From Patagioenas fasciata (taxonomy: Eukaryota; Chordata; Aves; Columbiformes; Columbidae): a DNA stretch of 64,000 nucleotides. Every line of letters begins with the position of its first letter. Position 1 is the first letter of the stretch. The notes below the pieces were generated by a model. That model made no database searches. It saw only the letters and a list, made by a program, of their open reading frames with translations, and was not told the origin of the DNA. Location of the stretch: NCBI RefSeq assembly GCF_037038585.1, contig NC_092520.1, forward strand, positions 188,522,604 through 188,586,603. Direction: 5' to 3'. Of the stretch, positions 1 to 12,275 are shown piece after piece. The position numbers were made by a program, and so were the translations under genes.

Positions 1-2229
1 CCAGCATGGGAATGCATATTCCATGCAGAGGAGCAGCTATTTCTGAGGTACTTATCAGTGAAGAGCCTCCAAACCAGAGGCAGCATCAGTTTGGGACTCT
101 TCTTGGTATATATAAAATCGTTTTGAGGATTAAGCTGGAATTTCTTGTGGCTCTGTACTGCTTCCAGTAGGAGCTCAGTTAAGAATCTTTGACTTGCTCT
201 GTGTGGAAATGCCTTCAATCCCAGGTGAATATAAATGCTAGATACCATGCACAGATTCTCTGCCATGGGCAGACAAGCATTCTCAATTTGGTAGCCATCC
301 TTACCATGGTGCAAATCCTGCTTGGTCCTGTTTTTTAGGTAGAAGAGGGTGGCTCCAGAGTTGTCAGCTCTGTGGCCAAGGGCAGAATCTGGCCCACCGT
401 GTTCCAGATATAGGATGTCCAGAAATTCCTCTAACTTTTGAGTCTCTCCTTGTGATACTGGAAAGTTGTAGTGGTGAAATGTCCCAATTGCAGAGAACAT
501 GAGGAAGCAGTAGCCTACTAGTTAACATCAGACTCAAAGTCAGGAGAGTTAAATTTTATTCTTTGCTGCTAAGTGATTTATTGTATGCTCTTGATCAAAT
601 CAGCTAAATGTGACTAAATCAAGAAGGGGTTTTAGGTATTCAAATAGGGTATTTAATCACTCCCAAGATCTTCAGCACTTATGTTCAGTTGCTACTTAAT
701 AGTTTAGGGTGGCATTTATTGATGTCCTCGTCTCATCTGGTCAACTAATGGACAAATATATAATCCTTCTGGGAATGATTAATTGCATGGGCACATAGTG
801 ATAGGACAAGGGGTAATGGCTTTAAATCAAAAGAGGGTAGGTTTAGATTAGATAAGAGGAAGAAATTCTTCACCATGAGGGTGGTGACGTACTGGTACAG
901 GTTGCGCAGAGTTGTGGATGTCCCATCCCTGGAAGTGTTCAAAGCCAGGCTGGATGCAGCTTTGAGCAACCTGGTCTAGTGGAAGGTATCCCTGCCCATG
1001 GCAGGGGGGCTGGAACTGGATTTTTACTGAGAGGCATGAAATGACAGCCAGCTCAGAGGCAGACATCTGCTTTGGTCAGGTGGACCTCTAGGTTTTGAAC
1101 CGTAGTTGGGGCTTGTTTGGTAAGCATCCCCAGCACCCCTCTTTCTCACCAGCTAAGTTGTCTGGAGACTTCTACACAGGTCTTGGCCAGTTTCTCAGGG
1201 CAGGTGTTTCTCTACCTAAATTGGCAGCTTTCCCCAGTTCCAAGGCCAGCTAGATCAAGGGTTTACTTTTTCCTTTAAAAGATGGTAAAAAGCTTCCAGG
1301 TATGTATGAACGAATCACCAACTCCTACAGCACACAGTGAACACCACCCTCCTGGAAAGCTTCAGAAATGGCAGCAAATGCCCCTTTTGTCTAATTCGGA
1401 GCCAATCCTTTGAGAATTGCCTCACCTGGAGGCCTCCTGGATGTAGCTGGGCCAGAATCCCTGAAACCAGCTGGTGAAGTTGCATTTGCTCCTCCAGTCA
1501 GTTGTCACCCTTACCTCTGATGTCCCCTGCTCCCTGTGGCCACAGATTGTGTGCTTCAGGCTTCAGGATCCCTCACCCCCCTGCTGCCTGCTCACCCACT
1601 GAGCTCAGTGTGGGAGGAGGACTTCCAGGGCCAAGCATGACAAAGCAAGAGAAAAGCAAATATCCCAGAGACTATGCCGCTGTGCTAAATTCAGCCAACT
1701 CTTCCTGAATTTTCAGCTTCTCCTTCCTTCTTCTTGCCCTTTGGCTGCCACTCAGCAGCACCTGTCCCCCAGGGCAGGATGTCCCTGGCATGCTGGTACC
1801 TCCCCCACCAGCACCTTTTCATGAGGTTAACACAGGGTAAATCCTGTGGGTTGGAAAGTGAAATATGTTATCCCTTGGTTACAGCAGAACAAGTCATTCT
1901 CCTTAAACTTGGAGTGTGCTGTCGTTCTCCAGGGTGGAAGCTGTCTTTGCTGGGTGCAGGGGCTGATGTGCCTGTCGCCAGCACTGGGGAAACACCTTCC
2001 ATCAGGCAAGGGGCAAATCAACCAAATTAAGATGAATCTTGAACCTAAGAAGTGCTTTTGCTTTGTCTACCTCATGCCTTGCTTATTTGCTGCAATATAT
2101 TCATCCAGTGGGGGAATCAGTGACATTTTTTTACAAGTGGATCCTTAGGGTTGGGGCTCACTAAAGGATGCTGTTTTAAAGCGAGTACATGTTTCATAAT
2201 GCTGACAAGCAAGGCCTCTGTCCTTCCAG
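1..2229 (+). other. MET intron 8, 3' part
   Basis: Non-coding sequence upstream of exon 9. I looked for the peptide of human exon 8 (the YGPMAGGT region) and did not find it, so exon 8 lies outside the window. The stretch holds one CR1 fragment (about 790-1030). The rest shows only short, unconvincing open frames on both strands. It ends with the branch and pyrimidine context CTCTGTCCTTCCAG. Confidence 0.8.
790..1030 (+). mobile_element. CR1 LINE fragment, 3' end region
   Basis: The stretch reads like the conserved CR1 3' region: a GATAGGACAAGGGGTAATGG start, AGGAAGAAATTCTTCACCAT, a GGTACAGGTTGCGCAGAG match, and the TCCCTGCCCATGGCAGGGGG block ending at GGAACTGGA. It lacks the terminal 8-bp repeats, so it is a decayed or truncated copy. 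Orientation is sense with MET. Confidence 0.85.
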
Positions 2230-2394
2230 TGTAACAGGGAGCACGGTGGAGTGCTACACTCCGGCACAACGAATTCCTCAGGAATACCATGTGAGGGTGG
2301 GAATCGACGAAGCTATCAGAGATGCAAGCGGTCATTTCACATACAGAGAAGACCCCGTTGTTTTAAAAATTCATCCAGCCAAATCTTTTCTTAG
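2230..2394 (+). CDS. MET: MET exon 9 (end of IPT2, start of IPT3)
   Basis: Encodes extracellular stalk sequence with the recognisable run VECYTPAQ and, later, FTYREDPVV and IHPAKSFL. In the human receptor this closes the second IPT (Ig-like, plexin, transcription factor) fold and opens the third. The exon begins after TTGTCCTTCCAG with the last base of a Ser codon and ends with AG before a GTGAGT donor; the next exon supplies the T that completes the Ser. It is 165 nt long. The peptide is moderately diverged from human (for example PQEYHVRVGIDEA), as expected of the extracellular part, which evolves faster than the kinase. No stop or frameshift. The identity is secure because frame and phase carry straight into exon 10. 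Confidence 0.95.
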   Translation, partial: CNREHGGVLHSGTTNSSGIPCEGGNRRSYQRCKRSFHIQRRPRCFKNSSSQIFS

Positions 2395-3251
2395 GTGAGT
2401 AAAAGTTTCTTATAGAAATAAGGGAAGTAATGAATGAAAGAAGAACGGCTACACTGTACAGCAATCTATCAAAAGAAATTGCATTTTTATCTCTATCTGC
2501 CATGCCAATTGCTTCTATTATGGTGCAGTTGCAGAGGGCAGATCATTTCCTTTCAGAGGTGAAGGAGAAGGGGGAAGGGCACCTCTTTTCTTTAGGTGAT
2601 TTAACTCCTACCTGCCGCTGAGCACACCTGTGGTGTCCTGCTGAGATACCTGCTCTACAGCTGTGTCTCCTGTACTGTGTCTGGACATTACACTGATTTG
2701 TGAGGAAAATCATTTAATGTGACAAGTCAGCAGCACTCAGGAGAGCAAATGGATTTTAGAATAGTCTAAATCCAGCGCTACATAAATATTATGAATATAT
2801 ATGTATGGTAGTATGTGTGTGTTTTTAAGTGACATATTTATGGTCTCAGTAGCTCTAATCCAAGCCATCTGCCTTTGCCAAAAAGATGTCAGCAGTAAAA
2901 AAGACACCTTTTGCAGCACCACTGAAAGCAATATGTTAAGTTAGTGAATGCTAAGTACAAGTATACACTCTCCTTTAAAATGTACACATTTGTTTTATAT
3001 CCTGGCATACCACAATTTAAAAAATTAATTTTCTTCCCTTGTATTTGATGAGTTGTTATAGCAAGTGTAAAATATATTTTCCGTAAAAATAATCTCACTG
3101 CTCAGAGCTATGTATTTGCATTCACCCCATATATCCATAATTCTGGTTTTATGTTGTCATTTACTGTAAAATATAATTTGTAATTAAGATTATCATAGCA
3201 GATGTATAATTATCCTACTCATTTTTTTTTTTTTTTTTCAATTTTTCCTAG
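2395..3251 (+). other. MET intron 9
   Basis: An 857-bp AT-rich intron, GTGAGT to TTTCCTAG. It has a small TA/TG-rich stretch near 2790-2825 and ends with the T17 tract of the exon 10 acceptor. I see no repeat family or coding potential in it. Confidence 0.9.
3222..3238 (+). repeat. T17 homopolymer at the exon 10 acceptor
   Basis: Seventeen uninterrupted T residues, 13 bases before the exon 10 acceptor AG. It serves as the polypyrimidine tract and is a slippage-prone mononucleotide run. Confidence 0.97.
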
Positions 3252-3351
3252 TGGTGGAAGTACAATCACAGCTCAGGGAATTAACTTGAACTCAGTGTGC
3301 TTTCCTCAGATGGTGATTACTGTACCTAAACTGGGAATGAACTTCTCTGTG
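3252..3351 (+). CDS. MET: MET exon 10 (IPT3)
   Basis: A 100-nt exon encoding GGSTITAQGINLNSV and PKLGMNFSV, the core strands of the third IPT domain. In the human receptor the IPT3-IPT4 stalk gives a second contact for HGF. The exon starts one base into the acceptor context TTTTTCCTAG, finishing the split Ser codon, and ends in phase 0 at GTG before GTGAGT. The acceptor is preceded by an uninterrupted T17 tract at 3222-3238, long for a polypyrimidine tract and likely to vary in length between individuals. The sequence is clearly homologous but several positions differ from human, including a Cys in NSVCFP. Confidence 0.95.
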
Positions 3352-6300
3352 GTGAGTCAGTCTTGGAGAAGGCAATCTGTTATCGCATCATCTTTGTGTG
3401 GTTAATGGCACAGCATTTTCAATCAAAATACTTTGATTTTTCTCTTGAAACTTCAGGGCTTCCACCGACATTTTGCTGTTTTCTGCACAGACTGTTTCCA
3501 CTGCATAAGCAAAACTCAACAACAAATTTGAAATTACGCTCTTGGTAGAATAACAGTGTCTAAGGAACCTCTTCCAAAGAAATAAGGCTTTTACAGTATC
3601 TGATAACAAGATATTTATATTGCGATTTAAAAATGCAAATTCAGTGACTCAACACAGAACAATGCAATACAGGTATGTCAGATTACATGGCAAGTTCAAG
3701 TATTACTGTGATAGGTAGGAGAGATATTCAAATGGTGACTGTGGCTGTAAAAGGAAAATTGAACAAACATTAAAGAAGGAGGAAAAGTAAATATGTACAA
3801 TAAAAAGTAAGTATCATTTTGAAGAATTTCGGATTGCCAAATTACCTATTGCAGTAAATCTCTCCTAATTTATCCAAGTTGAGCAACTAAGTCTTAAGAG
3901 TGGTTTGGGCTCTTGCAGTTGGGGACCTGTGCAGGAACAGAGGGTCAGTCAGGGATCTGAGCCTTCTTTTGTTACCTGAGTTGATAATACACAGTGTCTA
4001 AATCTAAGTAACGTTTTCAGATATGACCAGGTTATCTACTTTAATTTTTATAGGGCAAATATGAGTTGGTTAGATGATTGACTGGTTGTACTGGAACTGT
4101 TTCCTGTAAGCTTTTGCTTACACATTCGTTTTGCACCTTCAACATTTTCTTATCCTGTAACGTCTGTTTAGCCTAACTGAAGCTAAATTGACTTACACTC
4201 TTTATGACATGCTACATTGCTGCTCATATTCTCAGCTTATTTCTAATGATCATCATACACTATTTCCTGTATTGAATTCTAAGTATTAGACCTAGGTTTG
4301 CTCAAAGTATTTTAAATAGTATGTCTGCAAATTTACAGTCTTTTATAGCTTCAAGGTCATAATATTCTTCATGATCCTAATTTGTATAGTATTATGAGTG
4401 TTGAGACCTGAATTTCAGCTGGATGTAGTCGTGGCTTGTAATTTAATGAGTTCAAATTTTAATCTGAAAATCAGTGCCCCTGCGATGAAACACAATGTTC
4501 AGTGTTATCAAAAAGATACTTTATCCATGAGTTGGAAAGCAAAACATTTCAGTGAAATCAACCAAACTCAGAATTTGTTAGGTTTTCAGTAACGTAGGCA
4601 TGATTATTTCTATGTACAAAAGATTTCCAAATTAAAGATCATTGCTGAAATCAGCTCTGTAGATTTTGCTTTGTGTGGATTCAAGCAGTCTCTTTTTGAA
4701 GCAAAGATCATTCACTTGCTTCCTCTCTTTCCCTGTGAGAATACGTGATGTTGTTTTTCTTCAAGCCCTGATTCTGCATACTTTGCTTGTCAAATATTAG
4801 GCACTTCCTCAGAATTTGAACAGATTTGAAAGGATCTGAAGTTTTAAAGAACTAAATCCACTGTTTAAAAGTAACCGGCAACTCCAGGCAATGAAGACTT
4901 TAGAGTTTACTCTCTCCCCCAAATACTGGGGAGCAGTCTTTCCCTTGGGGAGTGGTTTGCTGCCATCCTGCCTTTTAACCTTCTTTTGAAAAAAGACATG
5001 GACGTAGTCAGTCAGAATTATCTCCCATATTCTTTTGGTTTTCATACCTTGCAGTGTGTGGGATATTTGCCAACACACAAGAAGAGGCAGGTCTGACCCT
5101 CCTTTTCTATGAGCCTAGCTGTCCTCTGCCACTGCTGATCTCTGAGAAGCTGCCCCAGTATAAAAGCAGCTGTACACAAGTTCATTCTCCCTGCAGAAAG
5201 GGTGGAATATAACCTCAAACAGATTATAATTGAGTGTTTTATACTTTGACACTGCCCAAGCAATATATTTTGCTCTACTGAAATTAAAATCTTCTGGCAC
5301 TCAGTGGCTTTCTCTGCCGTTGTGGCAGCCCACGTCTGCTTGCCATTTGTTCTGCCATTAGTCTTTACCTTGAGCTTATTTTTCAAGGAAGGATATTAGT
5401 TCTCAGGGAGAAGAGGAAGATTTATAAGTGGCAAAACAAGAGTGCACTGTGTAACAGAGGAAGTTGCTGGCAGAGGATGCCTATGGCTGCAGCCTGCCCT
5501 GTCCTGTGCAGGAGATTCTGGGCCTTATGCGTGAGTGATATGCCAAAAAAACAAGTTTTCATCCAGTCACTGCAAAAATAAACAACCATGAGGCGCTATT
5601 TCCAGCAGGGATCCAGAGCACTGGCACAACCAGCTGTGCCGTTTATAAATGAGAAAACAGGTTGTGGTCCTGAATAGACTGAACCCAGGCAAACAATACA
5701 GTACAACCCAAAATTCTCTAGGAGTCCTATAGCTGAGGTTATATATCTTTTTGCCTCCTTAGTTTGGGAGAGGAGAGCTGAGTCATTTTTTTTTTACTTC
5801 TTATTTAAGACCTTTTTCTTTTCAGTTTTCTCTCACCAGCCTCCTACAAGAAACTTCTTTTGTCAGCATTCAGAAACTTTGGCTCTTGGGAAAACCAAAG
5901 CCAGCACTGAAACACAACCCAAAGCATCAAAAGAAAGTACAGCTGGGAGGGACCACAAAGACCTGGCCTGGCCCGCTTCCCTGCAGCCAGACCACTGCCT
6001 GACGGATGTTTGTCTAGGCTGTTATTAAAGCTTCTTGTGAAAGAAATTTCCCAACCTTGCTTAAACAAGCTTTGGGGAGAGCTGCTCTACCTGCTTACCT
6101 AGTGGTTTGGAAAGACTTCTTTCTAATAATTAACCCAAATCCTAGCTGCTAATTAGCTATCTTCTTGTTTGACCCTCAGTGGACACAAACAACAGGTTAC
6201 CAGTCTCTCCTGCTAATTTTACATATTTGCACTACATTATGATTCAGCCTTTCTCTCTTCCAGTTAAAACAAAGCAAACCGGTTCAAATTCTCCCAATAA

Positions 6301-9300
6301 GTTTATTCCCTAGAGCTCTGCTCATTATTTCTGCCACCTCCCAGACCCTCTCCCATTTGCCTAAAACTGATGGTGCCCAATTTAAAAGAGGTCTCACCTT
6401 CTCCTATCAGCTCTCTGTCTCCAGATCCTTAAATCACTCTCTCGGCATTAATTGTGGCCTAGAGCCGTGATGGAGTCACAGTGTGAGTGGAGGGTCACTT
6501 CTGTACGTAGCAGGAGCTGCTGGGGATGCTCTGCATCCCAAAGCCTCAGGGAGCAGAGCCAGCTGATGTGCCCTGGGGCATTTGATCTTCTCCGCTTGTT
6601 TCTTTCCATCCCAGTGGAAGAGATGAGCGGTACAACTGGTGTAAGAGTTTTTCCAGAACAAGTGCCCATAAGAAATGCAGTTTCATCAAGACTGAAAAAT
6701 TCTGGGAGCAACATGGCAGTCTCCTATAGAAGAAATATTTAAGTTGAGCTTTTCAGTTCTAACATTTTAAGTTCAGTATTTCTGAACATTTTTCTTGTAT
6801 AATGCAAAAATGCCTTGCTTCAACTTTATCACTTTCATTTCATATTTAGTTACATTTCCTTAAAATTATTCAATACTGTGTTCACACTACTTGTGTTTAT
6901 GTTACAATCTATGTTAACGCTATCAAAATAATACATTTTGCCTTCTTTGAATTTGATATTTCAATGAATGTAAAAAATGTTCTAGTTGTTGAACCATATG
7001 TTTCAATACTTGCAGTGTGTTTCTTTTTAATTTCTATTTCATGAGTTCTTTTGACCATTTGTTCTGACAAGGAACAAAAAAAATATGGATTTACGCAGTG
7101 CTGCATAAATTCCCCAAAGCTCTAAATAATGCATAAGGATACACAAACCCTCTCACTTCTGCACACATGTCCAGTTCCTGTGTGAGGTGCACAAGGGGGG
7201 AAGCAGCTCTTTCCTTCCTTTCACTTTGCATTGTGCTTGTAAAAAAGCTTTGCACAGTTTGGAATAGTGTTTGATCAGGAGCCTGTTTACAAAATAAGTG
7301 TCTTCTAACCTCTGCTATAAGTCATGCTAAATGATTCTTCTGCTTCTGGAGCACTTGAGGCCAGTACTTTCTCTTTGAAAGCCTGTACTTTGCATTGATT
7401 CCCCAATAGTAAACAAGTGGTCATTCAGGGATTGTTTACTGTAGCATTTCTATTATTCTAACCATTAACTAATTTGGATCTATATTCCCTCTGTTTAATC
7501 TCTTCTAACCATGAGTGCCCCAATATATGCAACGTTGCCAAACTGCGGAGAAGCACCTTTTAATGCATCACCTTCAATAAATGACCCTGTAGCTATGCAA
7601 GATCATCTCTTTCCACAGACTTTTAATTCTCTCTTCAGTAAGTAGTCTCTTGAATGATCTTCAACATTTCTTAATTGCTCCCTGCTAGATGCCGTTTCCT
7701 GCTGTATTACAGGAGAATTTAAAAATACCATAAAGTTCCTTAAATGTTTACAAGTGCATGAAAAATCCATACTCATAATGCTCATCAAAATGCCTAGAAT
7801 TCACCTGTGAAAGTCTACCTTAGGTTTATTACCTAATGACAGAAGAAATTGCCTAGAAACAGTGAATGTTGAGTGTGTGATTATCGAAGGTATTCCTGAC
7901 TACCTATCTGAAGACACCGAGTTGGATCCTTTATCTGTGTTGACTCTGTGGCATAAAGCTGCCCAGAAGCCCAGCAAAGCATGGAGGAACCACTGGCTTT
8001 TCTGTCTGTGCTGATTCTGCATCTCATGCACATCTCCTGCAAAGGAAAGAGTGCAGCAGGGGGTGTCAGGGAAAAGCCCATGCTGTGAAATCACCAGGGT
8101 GCCAGGGATGTGGTGCTAGCAGGTACATCAACCATCCCAAGGCCAGCAAGTATTTTAGTTTCATGTTGTGCAAAGGACTGACACTGACACAGGAGAAGGA
8201 GAAGTTGTAGTCTACCTTCTGGTCCAATGATCTGATAGACTAGAAGTATCATCTCCCATGCCTTCATTTAAGAAGACAACTGGAATAAAAATGCTACCGA
8301 TTCATTAGTGCCATGCATTGCACTACCTGAAATGGCAGCAAAAGCCAATGAGTTCTCTGAAAAATCCTCAAGATACCCTCCTTGAGTGCCACTGCTCAGT
8401 TTCTCACCTACACAAAAAAGCCTTCTGAGTAGGCTTCCCTCGAGTTGGACCTGAATTCTCATCTCTTTCTATTGAGAAATCATCCTTTGGCAAAGAAGGT
8501 TGGAGAGTCTCCTGGTCTGCTTTTAACCTCATTCATCTTTCATTACTCACTGGAACTCCAAAAGTTTACTTTTTATGAAAGGATAAATTGGCCCTTTTCT
8601 TCCTTCTGACTGCTACAGATCCTGTAATACACATCCAGCTGCCCCTCTCTTATCTGGGTCAGCTGCTGGGAGACCTCTGGAGCTCAGAGATCCTCCCTCA
8701 TACTTTTTCTGTTGTTCTACCAGACAAAAAAATATTGAATTGGGCACCGAAGTTCAGATGCTGTAGGTCAGGTTTGAATTAATTGCCTCAAGGGTCGTAT
8801 TTTACAAATGAAACAAGAATACATACCTTTAAGTCATGAGTCATATGCATTGTGCAATGGATTATTATTCCCTTTGGGGCATAGTATTTACTTATGCTTG
8901 TGAAATGTTCCATAATTTTTACATCTTTTCTTCTTATTGTCTTCAGATGTAGATTATAGTCACAAGAAGAAAGCAGGCTTAGCTTTTAAAGTGAATGTAC
9001 TTTAAAGCCTAATTAAATAAAAGTTAAAGGTGCTGGGTGATAGGCAGTATCTTAATTGAGAAGGCAATAGATTGAATTAGGGTTTTTTTCTTGTAGATCT
9101 TCAATCCAATATTTCTTGAAAACTAAACCATCATATTCTTCAATTGCTAAAACCAATTTCAAGGTAAAAATGTCATGTCAAATCATGTACCAATAAGGGC
9201 ATTGCAAATAAGATTTTTCTTGACCTTACCAATCAGTCACATTGCATCCCCTCCAAAGTGTATTATTAGATTTTTATCATTTTCTGAAAGCTTCCTCTTC

Positions 9301-12056
9301 AGAGACCAGCCTGATAAAGTAAAGTATCTGATTCTAATAGATAGCCACAAACAAAGTTATGAATACCACTGCTATTCATTTAAGGGACATCACTACTCTA
9401 CAGTAGATAAAAAGTCTAATGAATTTACATTAATCAAATAAATATCATGATTATCTGAAACATATTTGGTTTTATAATTGTATATATTTTAGTAATCCCT
9501 TTTCAGAATCGACACAAAATGATAGATATCTTTACGAATATTCATGTATCATGGAAAAGTATGGCTTGATCATCCATTACACTAATGATTCATCTTATTA
9601 TTACCATACTGATTCAAATGAATTTCTAGGTCCATGTGATATAACAAAGCCTGAGATATGGTCAAAGGTGTATAACAAGATATTCAAAAGAGGAAGAACA
9701 GCCTTAAACTGTAAGAAAAGGGAGCAAAAATCTGCTTTGTCTTGTGTCCCACAGATTATCTTGTTTTCATGGAGGATGCACAAATATTTCTGAATTTGTG
9801 CTAAGAATCTAAATGGGCCATTAGTTACACGGGTGCAAGTGCATCACTGAGACCCTCACCAAGCTGTTTAACTGAGTGCTGAACTCACAGCTGACAGACA
9901 TGTAACCCTTGCAGTAGAGCTCTAAAACTCTAGTGCTCGGTTTCAGAGCCTTGAACATGTTTCTCGCATTCAAGATTTCACAATATTATGCACAGAAACA
10001 TGAATTGCTCTGGTGATAAGAAAAAGTGCTGATTTGTAGACAGCTAATTTAATCCCACTTTTCAAGCTAATGTGGGTATATAACTGATGTCGCTTGAAAG
10101 GTTATGTCACTGATTTGAAAGAGCAAAATTACATTGCATTAATTTAGCATATTAGAGACAAACATAAACTAATTTCACAACTTCCTCAGGCAGCATTTTA
10201 TAATCAGAACCAATTTAATTTGAAAAACAAAACAAAAGAATATATAATTTTTGGCCTTCTCTAGATGTGGAAAGGTATTCAACAGCACTGGTGATTTTCC
10301 AGGGAAAGTTCCTGTAGAACAAATGTAAGATTTATGATAACTACGAGCTAAGCCCCACTCTTACCAGGGCACATGTCAGCCACTCTATTTATATTAAAAA
10401 AAAGAAAAAAGTGTAATCTCTTCTGTCAGGGCATGGCGTACAGGGAACTACTTACAGAAGGTTTATATAGTCAGAAGAGAAATACTTCTGCAGGGCTGAA
10501 ACAACTCTGTTTGTGCCAGAAGTCCTTCAACCATATCCACGGTAGGCAGCGCAAAAGGGAGGCACAGGGAAGGGAGTACACAAGACAATCACAAACAAGC
10601 CACTCTGCAGTTTGCATGATGCTGCCCGGCACCCACCTGCCTCCTGTCAGTGCCTGTGGATGTGCTGTTCACATTCTAATCAAATTACTTATGTAGAAAC
10701 CTTCAGAGTCAAGAGAGAGAAGTCGACCCTTCTAGAGCACCGTTAATCTAATTCAAACTGTTGTCTAAAACAGATCAGACGAATCCCTCTTCTAGTTGAC
10801 CTGTTTCCCTATGCTGACTGAGGGCAGTTCAGACGACTAACTCCAGTGCAGGTGTCTAGATAAAGGCTGAATGAATCCCATCTGCAAGGATTCCCATTAT
10901 CCCTGCAAACTGCCCAAACTCCAGTTCAGATCAGGCTGCTTGCAAACCCTGCAAACCCCTGCTGTCCTTGCTTGCAACACAGTGATCCTTACAGGACAGA
11001 CCTCTGTCTGTCTTCTTGTCCCACGAGTCCTGTGCCAAGGTGGTATGGGTTAGAGGGAAGCACCCTGAGCAGACATTTCACACTGGATCACACTCCTGCA
11101 GTACAAAGGAAGCCCTGCCAGGTCTTCTGGAGCACCAGCAGCTTTCCCCCAGGAGACACCTCTAGATCAGGCCCTCGCGAGGAACAACGGCAGAGTGAGG
11201 GCAAGCGCAGCTTCACACGCATTGTCAGGTGTCTCCTGTGCAACAATGAGGGGCAAACATCTCATCCCTGCTGGTCCAAGGAGTTACAGTGTGAAGTGTG
11301 TCCCACAGTCAACACTCTTAGGAGGGACTTGCATGACACCAGCAGACCCAAGCTCCAAATACCACATCTCCGGAGCCTTACACATACATTTTTTTGAAAG
11401 AAGATACACTTTGCTGAGCTTTCATGGCCCAGAACCCCATGGTGGTTTTTGCTTTTAAGTGCTTTCTCACAGGATCTGTAGTCTTTCTGGAAACATAGTG
11501 GCTTAGCTACACTGTACATAAATTGTGCTTTATTTTTGTCTTCCATTATTTCAGTCAGATTAGTTGGCCCCGTTTTTACCTTCTTTTTACCCTTGCTTTT
11601 GGCTTTGGTAACAAAAAAAGTAAGAGAAATCCATGTGGCAGTCACTCTGACGTAGGCTGGGTAAGCTGAATTATGGCTGCTTTGTGTCCCAGTACAGCTC
11701 AGTACATCAGAATAGCCTCCTGATAGTCCTTGGCTTTGGAAATCATTTTCCATTAATTATCTGCAAAATATTTACTTTAAAAGTGCTGTGAACAATCAGG
11801 CCAGGAAGCTTGTTTACTTGAACATTTCCTCTACAAGAGTGAAAACACCATTGACATAAAGATTTTAAAGTTTTCTCCCAGCTCTAAATAAACGTTGTGT
11901 AGCACTGATCAGGATTTCGCTTTGCTTAAAGAAGAACAAGACCTGTGGTGTTTATTTTTTCAATATATGTGTATTGTTATAGAACAGTTATGTTCTATGT
12001 TCAGTGACTTCCTATGCACGTACTTACTCAATTACCTCTTTCTTTCTTACCCACAG
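3352..12056 (+). other. MET intron 10
   Basis: The largest intron in the window, 8.7 kb. It contains an old, decayed CR1 copy in reverse orientation near 5930-6430. Otherwise it is unique AT-rich DNA, with a somewhat more GC-rich patch at about 10540-11480 that has overlapping open frames on both strands (longest 163 codons, minus strand 11262-11753) but no recognised protein. I see nothing else I can name. Confidence 0.8.
5930..6430 (-). mobile_element. Old CR1 LINE relic, reverse orientation
   Basis: The order of weakly kept blocks matches the reverse complement of old amniote CR1: a GCTGGGAGGGACCACAAAGA-like head, CCCAACCTTGCTTAAACAAG, CTAGTGGTTTGGAAAGACTT, TTCTAATAATTAACCC, a GACACAAACAACAGGTTA block, and further on CTGATGGTGCCCAATTTA with a GGTCTCACC tail. 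It is heavily mutated, so the limits are approximate. Confidence 0.6.
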
Positions 12057-12275
12057 GCATGTAGCCACCGCTCCAGCTCAGAGATAATCTGCTGTACAAC
12101 ACCTTCACTGAAAGCCTTCGATCTCCAACCACCCTTTGTAACCAAAGTGTTCTTTATTTTTGATGGTGTCAGCTCTTTGTACTTTGATTTTGATTATGTA
12201 AATAATCCTGTATTTAAGCATTTTGAAAAGCCGGTGTTCATCTCAAGAGGCAACCAAAACATTCTGGAAATTAAG
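12057..12275 (+). CDS. MET: MET exon 11 (IPT3-IPT4)
   Basis: A 219-nt phase 0/0 exon of 73 codons. It starts [19 protein letters not shown] and includes [19 protein letters not shown] and [18 protein letters not shown], so it ends IPT3 and begins IPT4. The acceptor is TTTCTTACCCACAG and the donor GTAAGA. Cysteines at the SEIICC motif match the human positions that form IPT disulfides. The exon follows the largest intron of the window (8.7 kb). Its length and both phases suit the human exon. The extracellular face of the protein is encoded here; no oddity beyond ordinary divergence. Confidence 0.96.

Noticed and set aside
1-2229. Possible MET exon 8 in the first 2.2 kb
   Set aside because: No frame matches the conserved exon 8 peptide; the sequence is intronic with a CR1 copy.
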